The position numbers and the translations under genes were made by a program. Shown piece after piece: positions 1 to 8,549 of a DNA stretch of 11,801 nt. How positions within the stretch are numbered: position 1 is the first letter of the stretch; every line of letters starts with the position of its first letter. Source of the stretch: Spirogloea muscicola (taxonomy: Eukaryota; Streptophyta; Zygnematophyceae; Spirogloeales; Spirogloeaceae). Below the pieces are notes generated by a model that did not search any database, was not told where the DNA came from, and saw nothing but the letters and a program-made list of their open reading frames with translations. The stretch lies in assembly GCA_009602725.1 (NCBI GenBank), contig WELB01000098.1, positions 505,280-517,080 of the forward strand, read 5' to 3'.

Positions 1-1
1 C

Positions 2-621
2 GCCGCGCCCGCTGTGGCCGCGCCGCCCGCCGCCACCTGCCTGCTGGCCAAGCAACCCGCGCCCGCCCGGCGGGGCGCCTCCCTCTGCCCCCGCCGGCAC
101 CTCGCCCTCTCCCGGAGCCGAGTGACCATGAGGTTTGCCTGACCCCCCCCTTCTCCTCCGCTCACCCCCCAGCCCCGTAGCTTCAGCAGTGTCGCCAGCT
201 GCGCTCTGCGCGCTCCACAATGCGCGGTTGGAGACCTTCACGCAGCCCTCAGAGCCTTGCCGGCGAGGTAGTGCCGGCAACCGCCGCTGGTTTTGCCTCG
301 CATTGCCTCGGCGCCGATGGCCAGGGGCCAGCCATCAGCGGACTTCGTACTGACAAAGCTGCCTGCACCCCTCGGCGCCGTGTGCCGTTTTGGCTCGGTC
401 GCAGCGGTGGTGGCAAGCAGGACGTGTGGACAGCGGCGACCTCGGCAGCCGTGGCGGCGAGCTTGGCTGTCCCCGGCCTCGCCGAGGCCACAGTCCAGCC
501 GGGCGTGTCCCCGTCCCTTCAGAACTTACTCCTCAGCGTGCTCGCCGGAGGCGTTGTGCTCACTGCCATCGGCGTCGCCGTTGCCGGCGTCTCCGTTTTT
601 GATCCAGTGAAGAGAAAGTGA
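2..621 (+). CDS. psbX: Photosystem II subunit X (PsbX), nuclear-encoded precursor, 5'-partial, two exons
   Basis: Small thylakoid protein of photosystem II, a single transmembrane helix bound near cytochrome b559 and the QB side. Proposed exons are 2-132 (start codon before the window) and 405-621. The donor is AG|GTTTGC, the acceptor GTCGCAG|C, both in phase 2, with CTGAC at 349-353 as a likely branch site. Exon 1 reads as an Ala/Arg-rich plastid transit peptide. Exon 2 opens with a hydrophobic thylakoid-transfer segment ending Ala-Glu-Ala, a typical lumenal cleavage site. This leaves a mature chain of about 43 residues with the family pattern SPSLxNLLLSxxAGGVVL and the C-terminal FDPVKR, followed by TGA at 619-621. 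The usual mature PsbX is about 40 residues. An unspliced alternative starts at ATG 220 in the same final frame (133 residues), but its N-terminus looks less like a transit peptide. The product call is firm; the 5' structure is inferred. Confidence 0.88.
133..404 (+). other. Proposed psbX intron 1
   Basis: GT at 133-134 follows AG, and AG at 403-404 precedes exon 2. A TACTGAC sequence about 50 bases before the acceptor fits a branch site. The frame used by exon 1 meets TGA at 140-142 if unspliced, so the intron is needed to join the transit-like exon 1 to the mature PsbX sequence. If the start is instead ATG 220, part of this stretch would be coding. Confidence 0.6.
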
Positions 622-1830
622 GTGTAGGACACTCCATCCATTGAACTCGTATTTTATATTCCCCCCTTGAATGTAGTGCTCAACGCTACTCCCTCTCCTG
701 CTTGTCGGACCTGTGGTGGGAGGAGTCCAATGGCTGGGAAGACTTTGGATTGTGGAGAAGTTCTGCAATCTGCACGTCATTTTGCTGTCTTCAGATCACG
801 TCACGCTAGAATGCAGCAGGGCTTGGCGTCATCAAGGCACCAGGCGGATGGCTGGGTTTAGGCTCTGCAGGTGCAGCCTGATTGCTCCGCGAACTGGGGA
901 CCCTTACTAAATCTGAGGATTGAACAGATCAAGGGCCTGCAGGATGTCGGTTGTCTTACCAGTATGAGGGTGTGGTATGCTACATGTAGGGCACCTTACC
1001 ATGCAGTGAAGGTAAGAGCAGGTGAGGCAGGCAATGCAGAGTTAGGGTTGGTGTGATGACGGGTCGCTGAGACATGGCCTGAAGCAGAGAGCCTGTCTTT
1101 GATCACAGGTCGTTTTGAAGTCTGGTGCACTCACAACCGGCTCTAGGGCCCAAGAGCTATCACCTGAACCATGAATTAGCTGGAGTGGAGGGCCGATTAA
1201 GGACAAATTGCAAAGTGCAGGGCACCGGAGCATATGAATGTAGTGCATTTACCTTGCTTGTTGTATTGAGCTCAAGCTGAGCTCGAGCTGACTGAGCTTG
1301 CAAATAGTAAGCTGGATTCGTGTGCAAGTGCATAAGTCTCTTTCACTGCGCTGTTGGTAGACAAGTGCGACAACATTGTCAACATTCACCTACCAACAAG
1401 CCTTGTCTACTTGCTTTATGACCCAAGCTGCTTCGGTATGCAGTATTTAAAGGTAAAACAATGGTAACTTACTCTTATACAGGTGTGTGGGCTCAGATAT
1501 ACAGGTCAAGTAGTCAGCTTTTAATGCTACTTCAAAACGCCTCATGGAAAATCATCGTCCATGTATAAAGTGTCAGGACACCTACTTCCGAGAGGACTTC
1601 GACTTATGTGAAAGCATCAAGTACTTAAGCACACCTTCAGTGCCAGCCATGATCTGTCTTCCGCGGTAAAACCGCCTTTTCCTCTTGCAAAATGCAGCAC
1701 TGTGCAAATGAAACTCAAGGGCTCTGTGGGCAAGCACTTGTATTTCTGGAGTCTGAAAGTTGCAGTGCCAAATAAAAGCCATGGCCTAGTCTACTCCCTA
1801 GAGAAATGCATGGACTTGATGCTCTGCCAG
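622..1830. other. Convergent 3' intergenic region between psbX and the RNF170-like gene
   Basis: About 1.2 kb with only short, unconvincing reading frames, AT-richer than the flanking exons. It probably holds the 3' untranslated regions of both converging genes. I find no exact TGTAA on either strand here. TGTAG occurs at several places on the plus strand and AATAAA near 1769, so the cleavage sites are not assigned. An inverted-repeat cluster lies at 1353-1410. Confidence 0.6.
1353..1410. repeat. Overlapping inverted repeats (potential stem structure)
   Basis: GTTGGTAG at 1353-1360 pairs with CTACCAAC at 1390-1397. GTAGACAAG at 1357-1365 pairs with CTTGTCTAC at 1402-1410. Between them GACAACATTGTC (1369-1380) is itself a short hairpin with a 2-base loop. 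The two long pairings share bases on the left, so they are alternative folds. No known RNA gene is recognised. Confidence 0.5.
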
Positions 1831-4330
1831 TTACCCATGGTGAATGAGAAGGGTGGCCCTGTATAGGATGGAGAGGTAAAAGCCAACACAGACCAACAAA
1901 AGTACGTCGTCCAAGAGGCCCACAACTCCAAGAGCAACTGCACAAGCGCGTAACAAAATTGACTCGGGTGATCAAGCCAAGTGATGATTATCTGTTACAT
2001 GGTGGCATATGAGCCAGAGCTTGAACATCTGATCTAGGCCCCAGAAATGTAACAGGGCCAACAAGACAACTAAGAGTCACGGATACTACGCATTGACTGG
2101 CATAGAACAGATGGAACACGATCATCTTTTGCTGTTGCTTCAAGGGCGCTGGTAGTGGATGAACATAGATACAACTGGATGGACATAGATACCAGTGTGG
2201 TGGGTTCACCTTCTGGAATGATGTCGAATGGGGACAATACGTAGCAGACCATGAGGAGAAGCTGGACAGAAGAGAGCCCGTTGTGAGCAGGAAGATGTTT
2301 TCAATGTCAATGACATGTATATTGCACCTTTGCTTTGTGCACTCTGACCTGCAACATAAGCGGAATGCGCGCTGCATCTCTCTTCATGCTTCATGGCTGA
2401 TGTGTTGGCCAGAACTGTAAAAGGCCCCCCCGCCCATCAAGAAGCATGCTGAAAGTGGTGGCTGGCTACTTACACAGAAGAGTATGCGAGCATTGTGCAA
2501 AAGTCTGATAGCTCGCTGCGGATCTGTCAGCTCCCAAGCCATCCGTCGAAGCAGCAGCGGCATGTCTTGTAGCCTCTGCTTCCCGCACAAGCACAAGTCA
2601 GCACAAGTGCAAACTGCCAAGCATGAAGGAGGACAACCAATGGGGGCCAGCAGTCCGGAACCACCAACTCTCAATGACTACAGTCAACACTCAAGAGATG
2701 CTTCACAGCAGAGCAGCACGTGCCTGTGGTCGTGTCAATCTAAATTCAAATCCGGGGACAGCCGACACCAATCCGCACTTAGCACTGTGAAAGCCTCACA
2801 GAGACAGGAACACAATTGCAACGCAAGAGGGCACAAGGGTACCTGTACGAAGCTGACAGGCCCTGGGCCAAATAGCCGGTTGTACTTTGCAACATCACGC
2901 AGAACGCGCTCCCTTGTCTGGTCATCGGCTTGCCAAGCTGGCGAGCTTGAAGGAATGAGCAGCGTGATTTGGCGGCGGCAGATGGGGCATCGGCACGGGC
3001 TCAACACCGTGTTGCTGAACTGCCAGACCCGCAGGATGCAGTGCCCTGACCAAACGCGAAGCACTACCCAGTGAGTGACAGTGAGGTATGTTCTGGAGTA
3101 TTCATTCAAGCTGGCTAACTGCCTGCACTCTGTAAAGCACCAGCATGGTACTTGTGGCTGAATAAAGTCAAGCAGCACCTTTGAATGCTGCTGCCAAGTC
3201 ATCAAAGACGAGGACACTAGTGAAACTAACCGAAAAGCGAAGCAGTAAATCCTCACCGCAGTACCAGTGGCTGCAGTTGGCTTGGCAGGGCAGCACAAAG
3301 CGCTCGTGACATACGGAGCACACATCATTGTCTGGGGGCGCATCTGCATCCCCGCCAAGTCTCATGATTCCCATGCCACGGCTCTCATGCTGAGGAGGTG
3401 CGCCGCGTTCCACCGGCTGAATTGGTGTCGCTCCTCGTACTCTGCTCCAGAGCCCGCCTACCAGGTTGCGCAGCGTGGAGAAGCCATGGCGCACAATGTG
3501 CAGCGGCAATCTGCCCAGTAGCATCCAAAATCCGTCAGACAGCAGTCTCAGCGCGCAGGTAGTGCTGTGAACGAAGAAGCGAAGAATGGCAGAGCGAGCA
3601 ACTAAGAGTCTGGAGCAGAGGAGAAGGCGCCATGTCGCCAAGCACGTGGGTAATGCAGGGGCAAGGAGACGAGGGACCTGGAGGCAGGTGTAGTCGGCAG
3701 CTCATGGGCACTGGACTGACGAGGAATTGAGAGGAGGGAGGTCAGGCGGGGGGGGGCACCCAAGGGAGGAGCGGTAGAGGATGATGATGGGCGCAGCTGC
3801 CAAGATGGCCGCATACACCACCTCGTCGCCCACACCCTGCACCAGCGGCATGACAGGGTCTCGCCCGCTGTCCTTCCTGCCCTCCTGGAGACCACCGCTC
3901 CCTCCAGCCGCCTCCCAGCGGTCCCCTCCCCGTCGGGGCTGGGCTCAGCAGCGGCAGCGCGGCTCGGTCGCCTGCCAGCGCAAGCGCGCCCCACAAAACG
4001 GGGGCTGTCAGAAAAGAGGGCCTTCTGCCCCCCGGGGGCGCTGGAGGGCACGGCAGTGCCACTGGTGGAGCACAGCCACGGGGGAGAAGGTGGTGGGGCG
4101 AGGCGGGCACGCACCCACTTGAGGAGGCCGAGGAGGACGAGGAAGAGGGCGAGCAGCGCAGGGTAGAGGTCGGGCATGGCCACCGCCTGCATGGCGCCGC
4201 CGTCGCCGCCGGCGGCGCCGTCGCGCCCAGCGCCACTGCCGCCGTCGCCGCCGCGGTCGCCGGAGCCGCCGGCAGCCTTGGCGGAGGAGGAGGCGCTGCC
4301 GGCGGGGGGAGGGCGCCTGGCGGGCGCCAT
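1831..4330 (-). CDS. RNF170-like RING-HC E3 ubiquitin ligase with C-terminal DUF1232, seven exons
   Basis: Exons in transcript order: 4330-4115, 3938-3760, 3609-3257, 3045-2843, 2575-2474, 2261-2210, 1937-1831. All phases agree and give 403 residues. The start is an ATG in a GCCGCCATGG context. Residues 1-50 are Gly/Ala-rich. Hydrophobic segments lie at about 53-70 and 111-127; the second follows QGVGDEV, which resembles the N-terminal membrane segment of RNF170. The RING is C229-x2-C232, C244-x-H246-x2-C249-x2-C252, C269-x2-C272 (C3HC4). After it come a conserved helix (DVAKYNRLFG), LQDMPLLLRR, and DUF1232 with SPFDIIPE (361-368) and GLLDD (375-379) between two more hydrophobic helices. Animal RNF170 is an ER membrane ligase that degrades IP3 receptors; plants have RING-DUF1232 homologues. 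The substrate here is unknown. The least certain parts are exon 2's acceptor and the exon 2/3 junction. Confidence 0.85.
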
Positions 4331-4458
4331 GGCGGCCTGGGGGTTGAGGCAGGCACCGCTCCCCTGGCTTGTCACTGTGCTTGCCTGTGTACTGGCCCAC
4401 TGAGGCTCGCCATCACACGATACACATTCCCTACCTGGGGGACGGGAATGTGCACCAT
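4331..4458 (-). other. Possible leader intron or alternative first exon of the RNF170-like gene
   Basis: On the minus strand an ATG at 4458 opens eight codons ending CCCCCAG|GTAGGG (exon 4458-4435). A good acceptor, CAACCCCCAG|GCC, lies at 4337, six bases before the ATG chosen for the gene. Splicing these joins the eight codons in frame to the downstream start through two Ala codons. This could be a 5' untranslated intron of 98 bases or an N-terminal extension of ten residues. Transcript data would be needed to choose. Confidence 0.35.
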
Positions 4459-4567
4459 GGCTACCAAAAAGAATGCGGCTGCTGATATTGAAAGAGCGGC
4501 TGTGAACGCCAGCCAGATGCATACAGGTGTTCTTGACGGAGCCACAGGCTAGGCAGACAGGGCGCTC

Positions 4568-4720
4568 TTAGTACCCCCGGGTCAGCAGTAGGAAGCCAGA
4601 TGAGCTTAGGGGAGGAAGAGCAACCCTGCTGCGCAAGCCAGGGGCTGCTGCAAGGGCGCGACCGGCGCGGCGGTGCAAAGCAAGCACTTGGGAGCGCTGG
4701 AGGGACATAGACAATCGCAT
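4568..4720 (-). mobile_element. Inverted copy of a retroelement-like coding repeat (copy A)
   Basis: Read on the minus strand, this stretch encodes MRLSMSLQRSQ, then RRAGRALAA and a final LLTRGY before a stop at 4568. It parallels the plus-strand copy at 5196-5345, which has MRLSVSFQRSQ, LRAGRALAA and LLTRCY. Many differences between the two are at third codon positions (CGA/CGG, TTG/CTG, TCT/TCC, CGC/CGT, CAA/CAG). This suggests the copies diverged while still translated, or descend from different active elements. The R-x-S-x-x-x-R pattern near a C-terminus is like the tail of algal LINE polyproteins; that assignment is from memory of the family and not proven. Confidence 0.45.
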
Positions 4721-4783
4721 GCGGTAGAATGGGTCGCATGTGGCTACCACAGGGGCGCAGCGGGTTTCTTCTCTCGATTCCTT

Positions 4784-4824
4784 CCGGCTGCTAGTCAGTC
4801 ACTCCGACCTGCTCTGCTGACTAG
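4784..4824 (+). repeat. Repeat copy E containing a perfect 8-bp inverted repeat
   Basis: CTAGTCAG at 4791-4798 and CTGACTAG at 4817-4824 form a perfect inverted repeat with an 18-base loop. The segment is related to 5783-5834 (both begin CCGGC-x-GCTAGTC and end near GCTGAC). It also resembles 5310-5340 (shared AGTCACTCCG and CTGCTGACT) and, inverted, the end of copy A. It is probably the 3' end of another copy of the same repeat family. Confidence 0.45.
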
Positions 4825-4857
4825 AGGTGGTATGAGGTCAACGAGCGCCGAAGGTGT

Positions 4858-4995
4858 CAGACACCCTCTTTCCGACCCTCCAGCGGTCCTTGGCCCACGC
4901 CTTGCGTCTGCGTGCTGCCGTGCTTCAGCTGCAGCCTCTGGCTCTAGTCGAGGGCGAGCACTTCTCTCTGGCTCTAGTCAAGGGACTGCTTTCCA
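4858..4995 (+). mobile_element. Retroelement-like repeat copy C, with an internal 14-bp direct repeat
   Basis: The plus frame reads TLFPTLQRSLAHALRLRAAVL, weakly parallel to SVSFQRSQAHAVHLRAGRAL further downstream in the same open frame. The DNA shares CCCTCCAGCG and a following TCC with inverted copy A. Within it CTCTGGCTCTAGTC occurs twice (4936-4949 and 4966-4979, 30 bases apart), each followed by (G/A)AGGG, which looks like a recent small tandem duplication. Similarity to the other copies is modest. Confidence 0.35.
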
Positions 4996-4999
4996 CAGG

Positions 5000-5345
5000 A
5001 AAAGCGCGTGAAGACGCGGATCACCCTCCCGGTGATGAGTTTGTAGCGCTGACGGTGAGCGTACACGGGGCGTTTGGCAGTCGGTGGCTGGACCTCCTGC
5101 AGCGGCTTGCACGGCGAGCCATTCATCGTCAGATAAGACAGCAAGGTGAGCTGCCCTGCTTCAATGCCGCCTGGTCGCTTGCCCAGGTGTTCCTTATGCG
5201 GCTGTCCGTCTCCTTCCAGCGTTCCCAGGCTCATGCAGTGCACTTGCGTGCAGGCCGCGCTTTGGCTGCAACTTGTGGGTCTCATCGGGGGCCCTCTTTT
5301 CCAGCTGCAAGTCACTCCGGCTTGTGGCTGCTGACTCGGTGTTAC
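5000..5345 (+). mobile_element. Remnant resembling the C-terminal end of a LINE-type reverse transcriptase (includes copy B)
   Basis: An open plus frame spans 4854-5546 (230 residues from ATG 4854). Its middle reads GDEFVALTVSVHGAFGSRW, then LLQRLARRA, a short linker, then LSVSFQRSQ and LRAGRALA. The order F-x-x-x-T-x-x-x-x-GAFG...LL-x-x-LA followed by a short Arg-rich R-x-S-x-x-x-R helix resembles the C-terminus of LINE/L1-type retroelement polyproteins in green algae. No catalytic reverse transcriptase motif (such as YADD), endonuclease, or poly-A tail is visible, so at most a truncated 3' fragment is present. An unrelated chance open frame in GC-rich DNA remains possible. The family link is inferred from pattern, not from an alignment. 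Confidence 0.4.
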
Positions 5346-5782
5346 CAAGCTCCCATTCGCTGTAGTCGCTTGCAAAGCTGTGTGGTTTTGCCTTTCGGCC
5401 ATTTGAACCTGTTCTTTCTTTCTGGGCTGGCTTTTCTATTATCGTCCCGTGGGGCACCCTCTCAACCCCGCAAATCTCGCTCCCTCTGCGTGTGTTTTTC
5501 CCATACACACCAGTTCCTCCCGCCATTTGCGCCCGCGCGGAGGTAGTGTGTATTGCGTGATGGAGAGAAGGCGCGGTGCGCATGAATATGAAAGGAAGGC
5601 CAATCCGAGCCTTACAGATAGTCCTGGTAACGGGGCAATGAGCTGGCTGAGGGGGACATCAACGTCCTCGAGTGAGCACATACATATCTGACAAGCTAAG
5701 CTGAGGAGCCAGACCACCGCCATACGGAAGCCACTAGCCTGCACGAACGCACGCCTCTGGATTTCGTCAGGGGGATGGTTTT

Positions 5783-5834
5783 CCGGCAGCTAGTCTGTTG
5801 GATTTGCGGCTCCTTACTCGTAGCTGCTGACCGG
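5783..5834 (+). repeat. Repeat copy D, related to copy E
   Basis: It begins CCGGCAGCTAGTC and ends TAGCTGCTGACCGG. Copy E, 1 kb upstream in the same orientation, begins CCGGCTGCTAGTCAG and ends GCTGACTAG. CAGCTA near the start and TAGCTG near the end also form a short inverted repeat inside this copy. Copies D and E bracket the LINE-like fragment. Confidence 0.35.
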
Positions 5835-6300
5835 TCCATCCTCCACCCGTTCTTTCAGGCCTTTCCGTCACTGTGGCCCCTTCGACCCGGCTTTTCACAG
5901 TCGCCGCCGCCTCTGGGTCTCGGCGGAGTGCCTCTTCCCCTGCAGCGAGCTACTCAGACCTGATGTTGCTCACTCGTCGGTACTGAGCTTCCCTGCATCG
6001 TCTCTGTGTTCTGCAGTGTTTTGTAGTCTAGTCCTTTTTCCGGCTCCTCTTTCTTTGACTTTGGACATTGCGCATTCTGTTTTGGGCTGGCTTTGCCAGC
6101 CCCTCTTCTCTATGGGCGCGCACTTCTCTCTTTTTCACAGCGCTTGCCCCCGTTGGGAAAGCCACTTCTTCTAATGCACGCCCAGCTCGCGAGTGCCTGG
6201 GAGCGCTGCAGGTGGAGAGTGGTGGAGGGCCCGAGTGGCCAAGCACATTGACGGACTCGCATGACCTGCCGCTAAGCTGACCCGCCCCGCTGCCACGCTG

Positions 6301-6326
6301 CTCAGTAGCCAGTGACCTCAGTAGCC
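6301..6326. repeat. Short direct repeat CTCAGTAGCC
   Basis: CTCAGTAGCC occurs at 6301-6310 and again at 6317-6326, in the leader region of the LON-domain gene. It may be a target-site-like or slippage duplication, or chance. Confidence 0.4.
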
Positions 6327-6398
6327 GCGCGGGGGCTGGCCCTCGCCGCTCCTCCGCGCCGCGCCTCCACGCCGGCCTCCTCCTGCCGCCGCGCCGCC

Positions 6399-6434
6399 AT
6401 GCGCGCCCCCGGCCTCGCACCCCACCGTGCCTGA
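6399..6434 (+). promoter_or_regulatory. Upstream open reading frame in the LON-domain gene leader
   Basis: An ATG at 6399 in a GCCGCCATGC context opens eleven codons and stops at TGA 6432-6434, 56 bases before the main ATG at 6491 and in a different frame. If the transcript starts upstream of it, this would reduce initiation at 6491. Transcription could equally begin downstream of it. Confidence 0.4.
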
Positions 6435-6490
6435 CCGCCCCCGGCCCTGGGTCGCCCAGCGCACCCGCGCGGCGCTCTTCCGTTACCCCC

Positions 6491-8437
6491 ATGGCGACAT
6501 CGACGGCAGCGGCAGCCGCTGCAGCTGCGGCGGCCGGAGCTGCGCCGCGGCCGCAGCTGCTGGGGCGTGCCGAGCTGCGGCCGTGGAGCAGCGGCGGGCG
6601 TCGCCCAGCTGCACGGCGGGCAGGCGCCCTGAGCTCGGCGTTTGTGGGCCCCGTACTGCGGCCCTCCGTAAGCTCCGCAGTCTCTACGTGGCGAAGGCTG
6701 CACCCCCGAGCAACCCACAGCACCTTCGAAGGGCTCTGCACCCAGCCGTGGCTGCTGCTGCTGCTTTGGGCCTGCCTTTCCGTCGCTGAGGCAACTGCAG
6801 CCCGCAATCGCAGGTGTGGCTGGCGCTGCCGCGATGTCGAAGCAGAGGCAGGTACCCAATGCGCCATTGGCGGCCCCCTCCTTAGCTGCTGAGAGACCGT
6901 GCCGTGCTGGAGCTCGCCTGCAGCGCCCAAGTCCTCCGCAGAGAGGCCGGGCCGCACCGCCTGCCTGAGCATGAGCTGCTGACGAGGGCGCAGCCAGCGG
7001 CGTCCTGCAGAGGCAGGCAGTGCCGGAGCGAGCGTAGTGTGGATGACCGCGAGGACGGGCTTGTGGAGCTGCCGCTCTTCCCACTGCCGCTGGTGCTCTT
7101 TCCAGGGGCCGTGCTGCCTCTGCAGATCTTTGAGTACCGGTACCGTATCATGATGCACACTCTGCTGCAAACGGACCTGCGCTTTGGCGTGGTGTACTCG
7201 GGCAAAGATGCGGGCACGGCGTCCTCCATAGGCTGCGTCGGGGAGGTGGTGAAGCACGAGCGGCTGGCCGATGACCGGTTCTTCCTTATCTGCCGCGGCC
7301 AGGAGCGATTCCGTGTTGTCAGCATCACGCGCACCAAGGTGCCGCACTCCTCTACATCGCTCCAAGCAGTGGCTCAATCCCCTTTCCCAAACCCCCACTC
7401 CCACGGACGTGATCTCTCCAGCGCACAAATGCACAGTCACAGTCACCAACCTGCTTAGTGGCCAAGGTCAGGTCATTGGATCCTGCACACATGCAAGGTC
7501 AATTCTGAGTGCTTCGCCTGGCGAGGCAGCTCGTGCTTCTCTGCTTGAGGGCGTTGTCTGGTGCTTTGCATGCCCCAGCCCTATCTCGTGGGGAAGGTGA
7601 CGTGGCTGGAAGATCGGCCCTCTGACCAACCTGAGGATCTCAATGCCCTATCTGATGACGTGGAGGGCTTGATGAAGGTGAGCAGACTGGCCAACAGATG
7701 TCTTACTTCTCTTCAAGCATTCAGTTGCCTTAATAATCAACTCCGGCTCCGTTGGATTCCCATTGTGCTTTATATGTCTCCTCAACCTTCAGCATGATAG
7801 CCTGATATTGTCCAGAGGGCCTTACACTCGCAGCACGATCCACATGCAGGACCCTTTAGCACTTCAGCTTGAGTCCTTGGAGGAGGATCTGGATCTAGTC
7901 TCTTACTCAATGGCATGTGCTTGATGTGGGCTTGACCGCTGACAGGACGTAATCAGGTTGTCCAACAAGATGAGCGGCAAAGTGGACAAGGAGTCGCCCG
8001 AGGATTTGCGTAAGAAGGCGTTTCCCACGCCCTTTTCATTCTGGGTTGCGTCCACTTTTGAGGGAGCTCCAGTGGAGCAGCAGTCCTTACTTGAGCTTGA
8101 GGACACCAGGTTTGATCAGAAAAATGCCTTACGAAACCTCACTTCAACCAGCCAGCATCAGCTCCTTGAGAGTCAGTGCATTTCAGCCTCGCTTAGGATG
8201 CCAGGCAACTGCACTTAGCTGCGGGACACCTTTGAGATTCTTGCAGTCAATTGTGCTACATGCAAGTTCTCTCGAACTGCAGTGGCAAGTACTTTCTTGA
8301 CACAGTAGCTAATTGACCAACTTTTTTGATGTTATCACAGCGAGCGTCTGAAGAGGGAAAGGGACACTCTACGCAACACCCTGAACTACCTGACTGCTGC
8401 GACCGCTGTCAAGGATGTCTTCTCTTCAAGCGAGTAG
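6491..8437 (+). CDS. Plastid LON N-terminal (substrate-binding, PUA-like) domain protein, five exons
   Basis: Exons 6491-6667, 7021-7338, 7579-7677, 7946-8109 and 8341-8437 join in consistent phase to give 284 residues ending SSSE and TAG. Residues 1-59 form a plastid-type transit peptide: MATST, a run of ten Ala in mixed codons, then Arg/Ser-rich sequence. From about 75 the LON domain begins with ELPLFPLPLVLFPGAVLPLQ and continues through CVGEVVKHERL, PYLVGKVTWLEDRP, FPTPFSFWVASTFEGAP and EQQSLLELED. It ends with a basic helix (ERLKRERDTLRNTLNYLTAA) and VKDVF. The whole order matches plant chloroplast 'LON-domain' proteins, which lack the ATPase and Ser-Lys protease of true Lon, so a substrate-binding or adaptor role is inferred. 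Donors include AAG|GTGAGC. Exon 1's junction (CTCC|GTAAGC to GGCAG|TGC) lies in the unconserved transit region and is the least certain. Confidence 0.9.
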
Positions 8438-8544
8438 TCTTGCCATCACCCTTGCCCTCCCTGTCAAAGCTCTCAATGCACAGTGCGTTGACCGATTTTT
8501 GATCAAGATTTCGCATGCAGCTCTCCGCCTGTCACACAAATTAG

Positions 8545-8549
8545 TGTAA
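8545..8549 (+). promoter_or_regulatory. TGTAA polyadenylation signal of the LON-domain gene
   Basis: TGTAA lies about 110 bases after the stop codon, in the sequence TGTAAACAAG. TGTAA is the usual poly(A) signal of chlorophyte algae. Cleavage would be expected some 10-20 bases downstream. Confidence 0.65.

Larger units (their letters stand above)
4331..6490. other. Divergent intergenic region with degenerate repeats between the RNF170-like and LON-domain genes
   Basis: About 2.2 kb that must contain the promoters and leaders of both flanking genes. The middle (about 4560-5835) is filled with related, diverged repeat copies on both strands (separate entries). The stretch 5350-5780 is pyrimidine-rich with no recognised gene. 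From about 6170 the sequence becomes very GC-rich, as expected for the leader of the LON-domain gene. No TATA box is convincing. Confidence 0.6.

Noticed and set aside
3602-4522. A 306-codon unspliced frame on the minus strand
   Set aside because: Only its part at 4115-4330 is used (exon 1 of the RNF170-like gene). Beyond 4115 it runs through an intron and then reads exon 2 in the wrong frame, losing the conserved QGVGDEV membrane segment.
5439-5744. A 101-codon minus-strand frame with a hydrophobic start
   Set aside because: No recognisable domain, no splice partner and a composition typical of the surrounding non-coding, pyrimidine-rich DNA.
6028-7449. A 473-codon open frame on the minus strand
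   Set aside because: It lies antisense to the LON-domain exons and leader, has an Arg/Ala-rich composition with no family pattern, and is explained by high GC content giving few stop codons.
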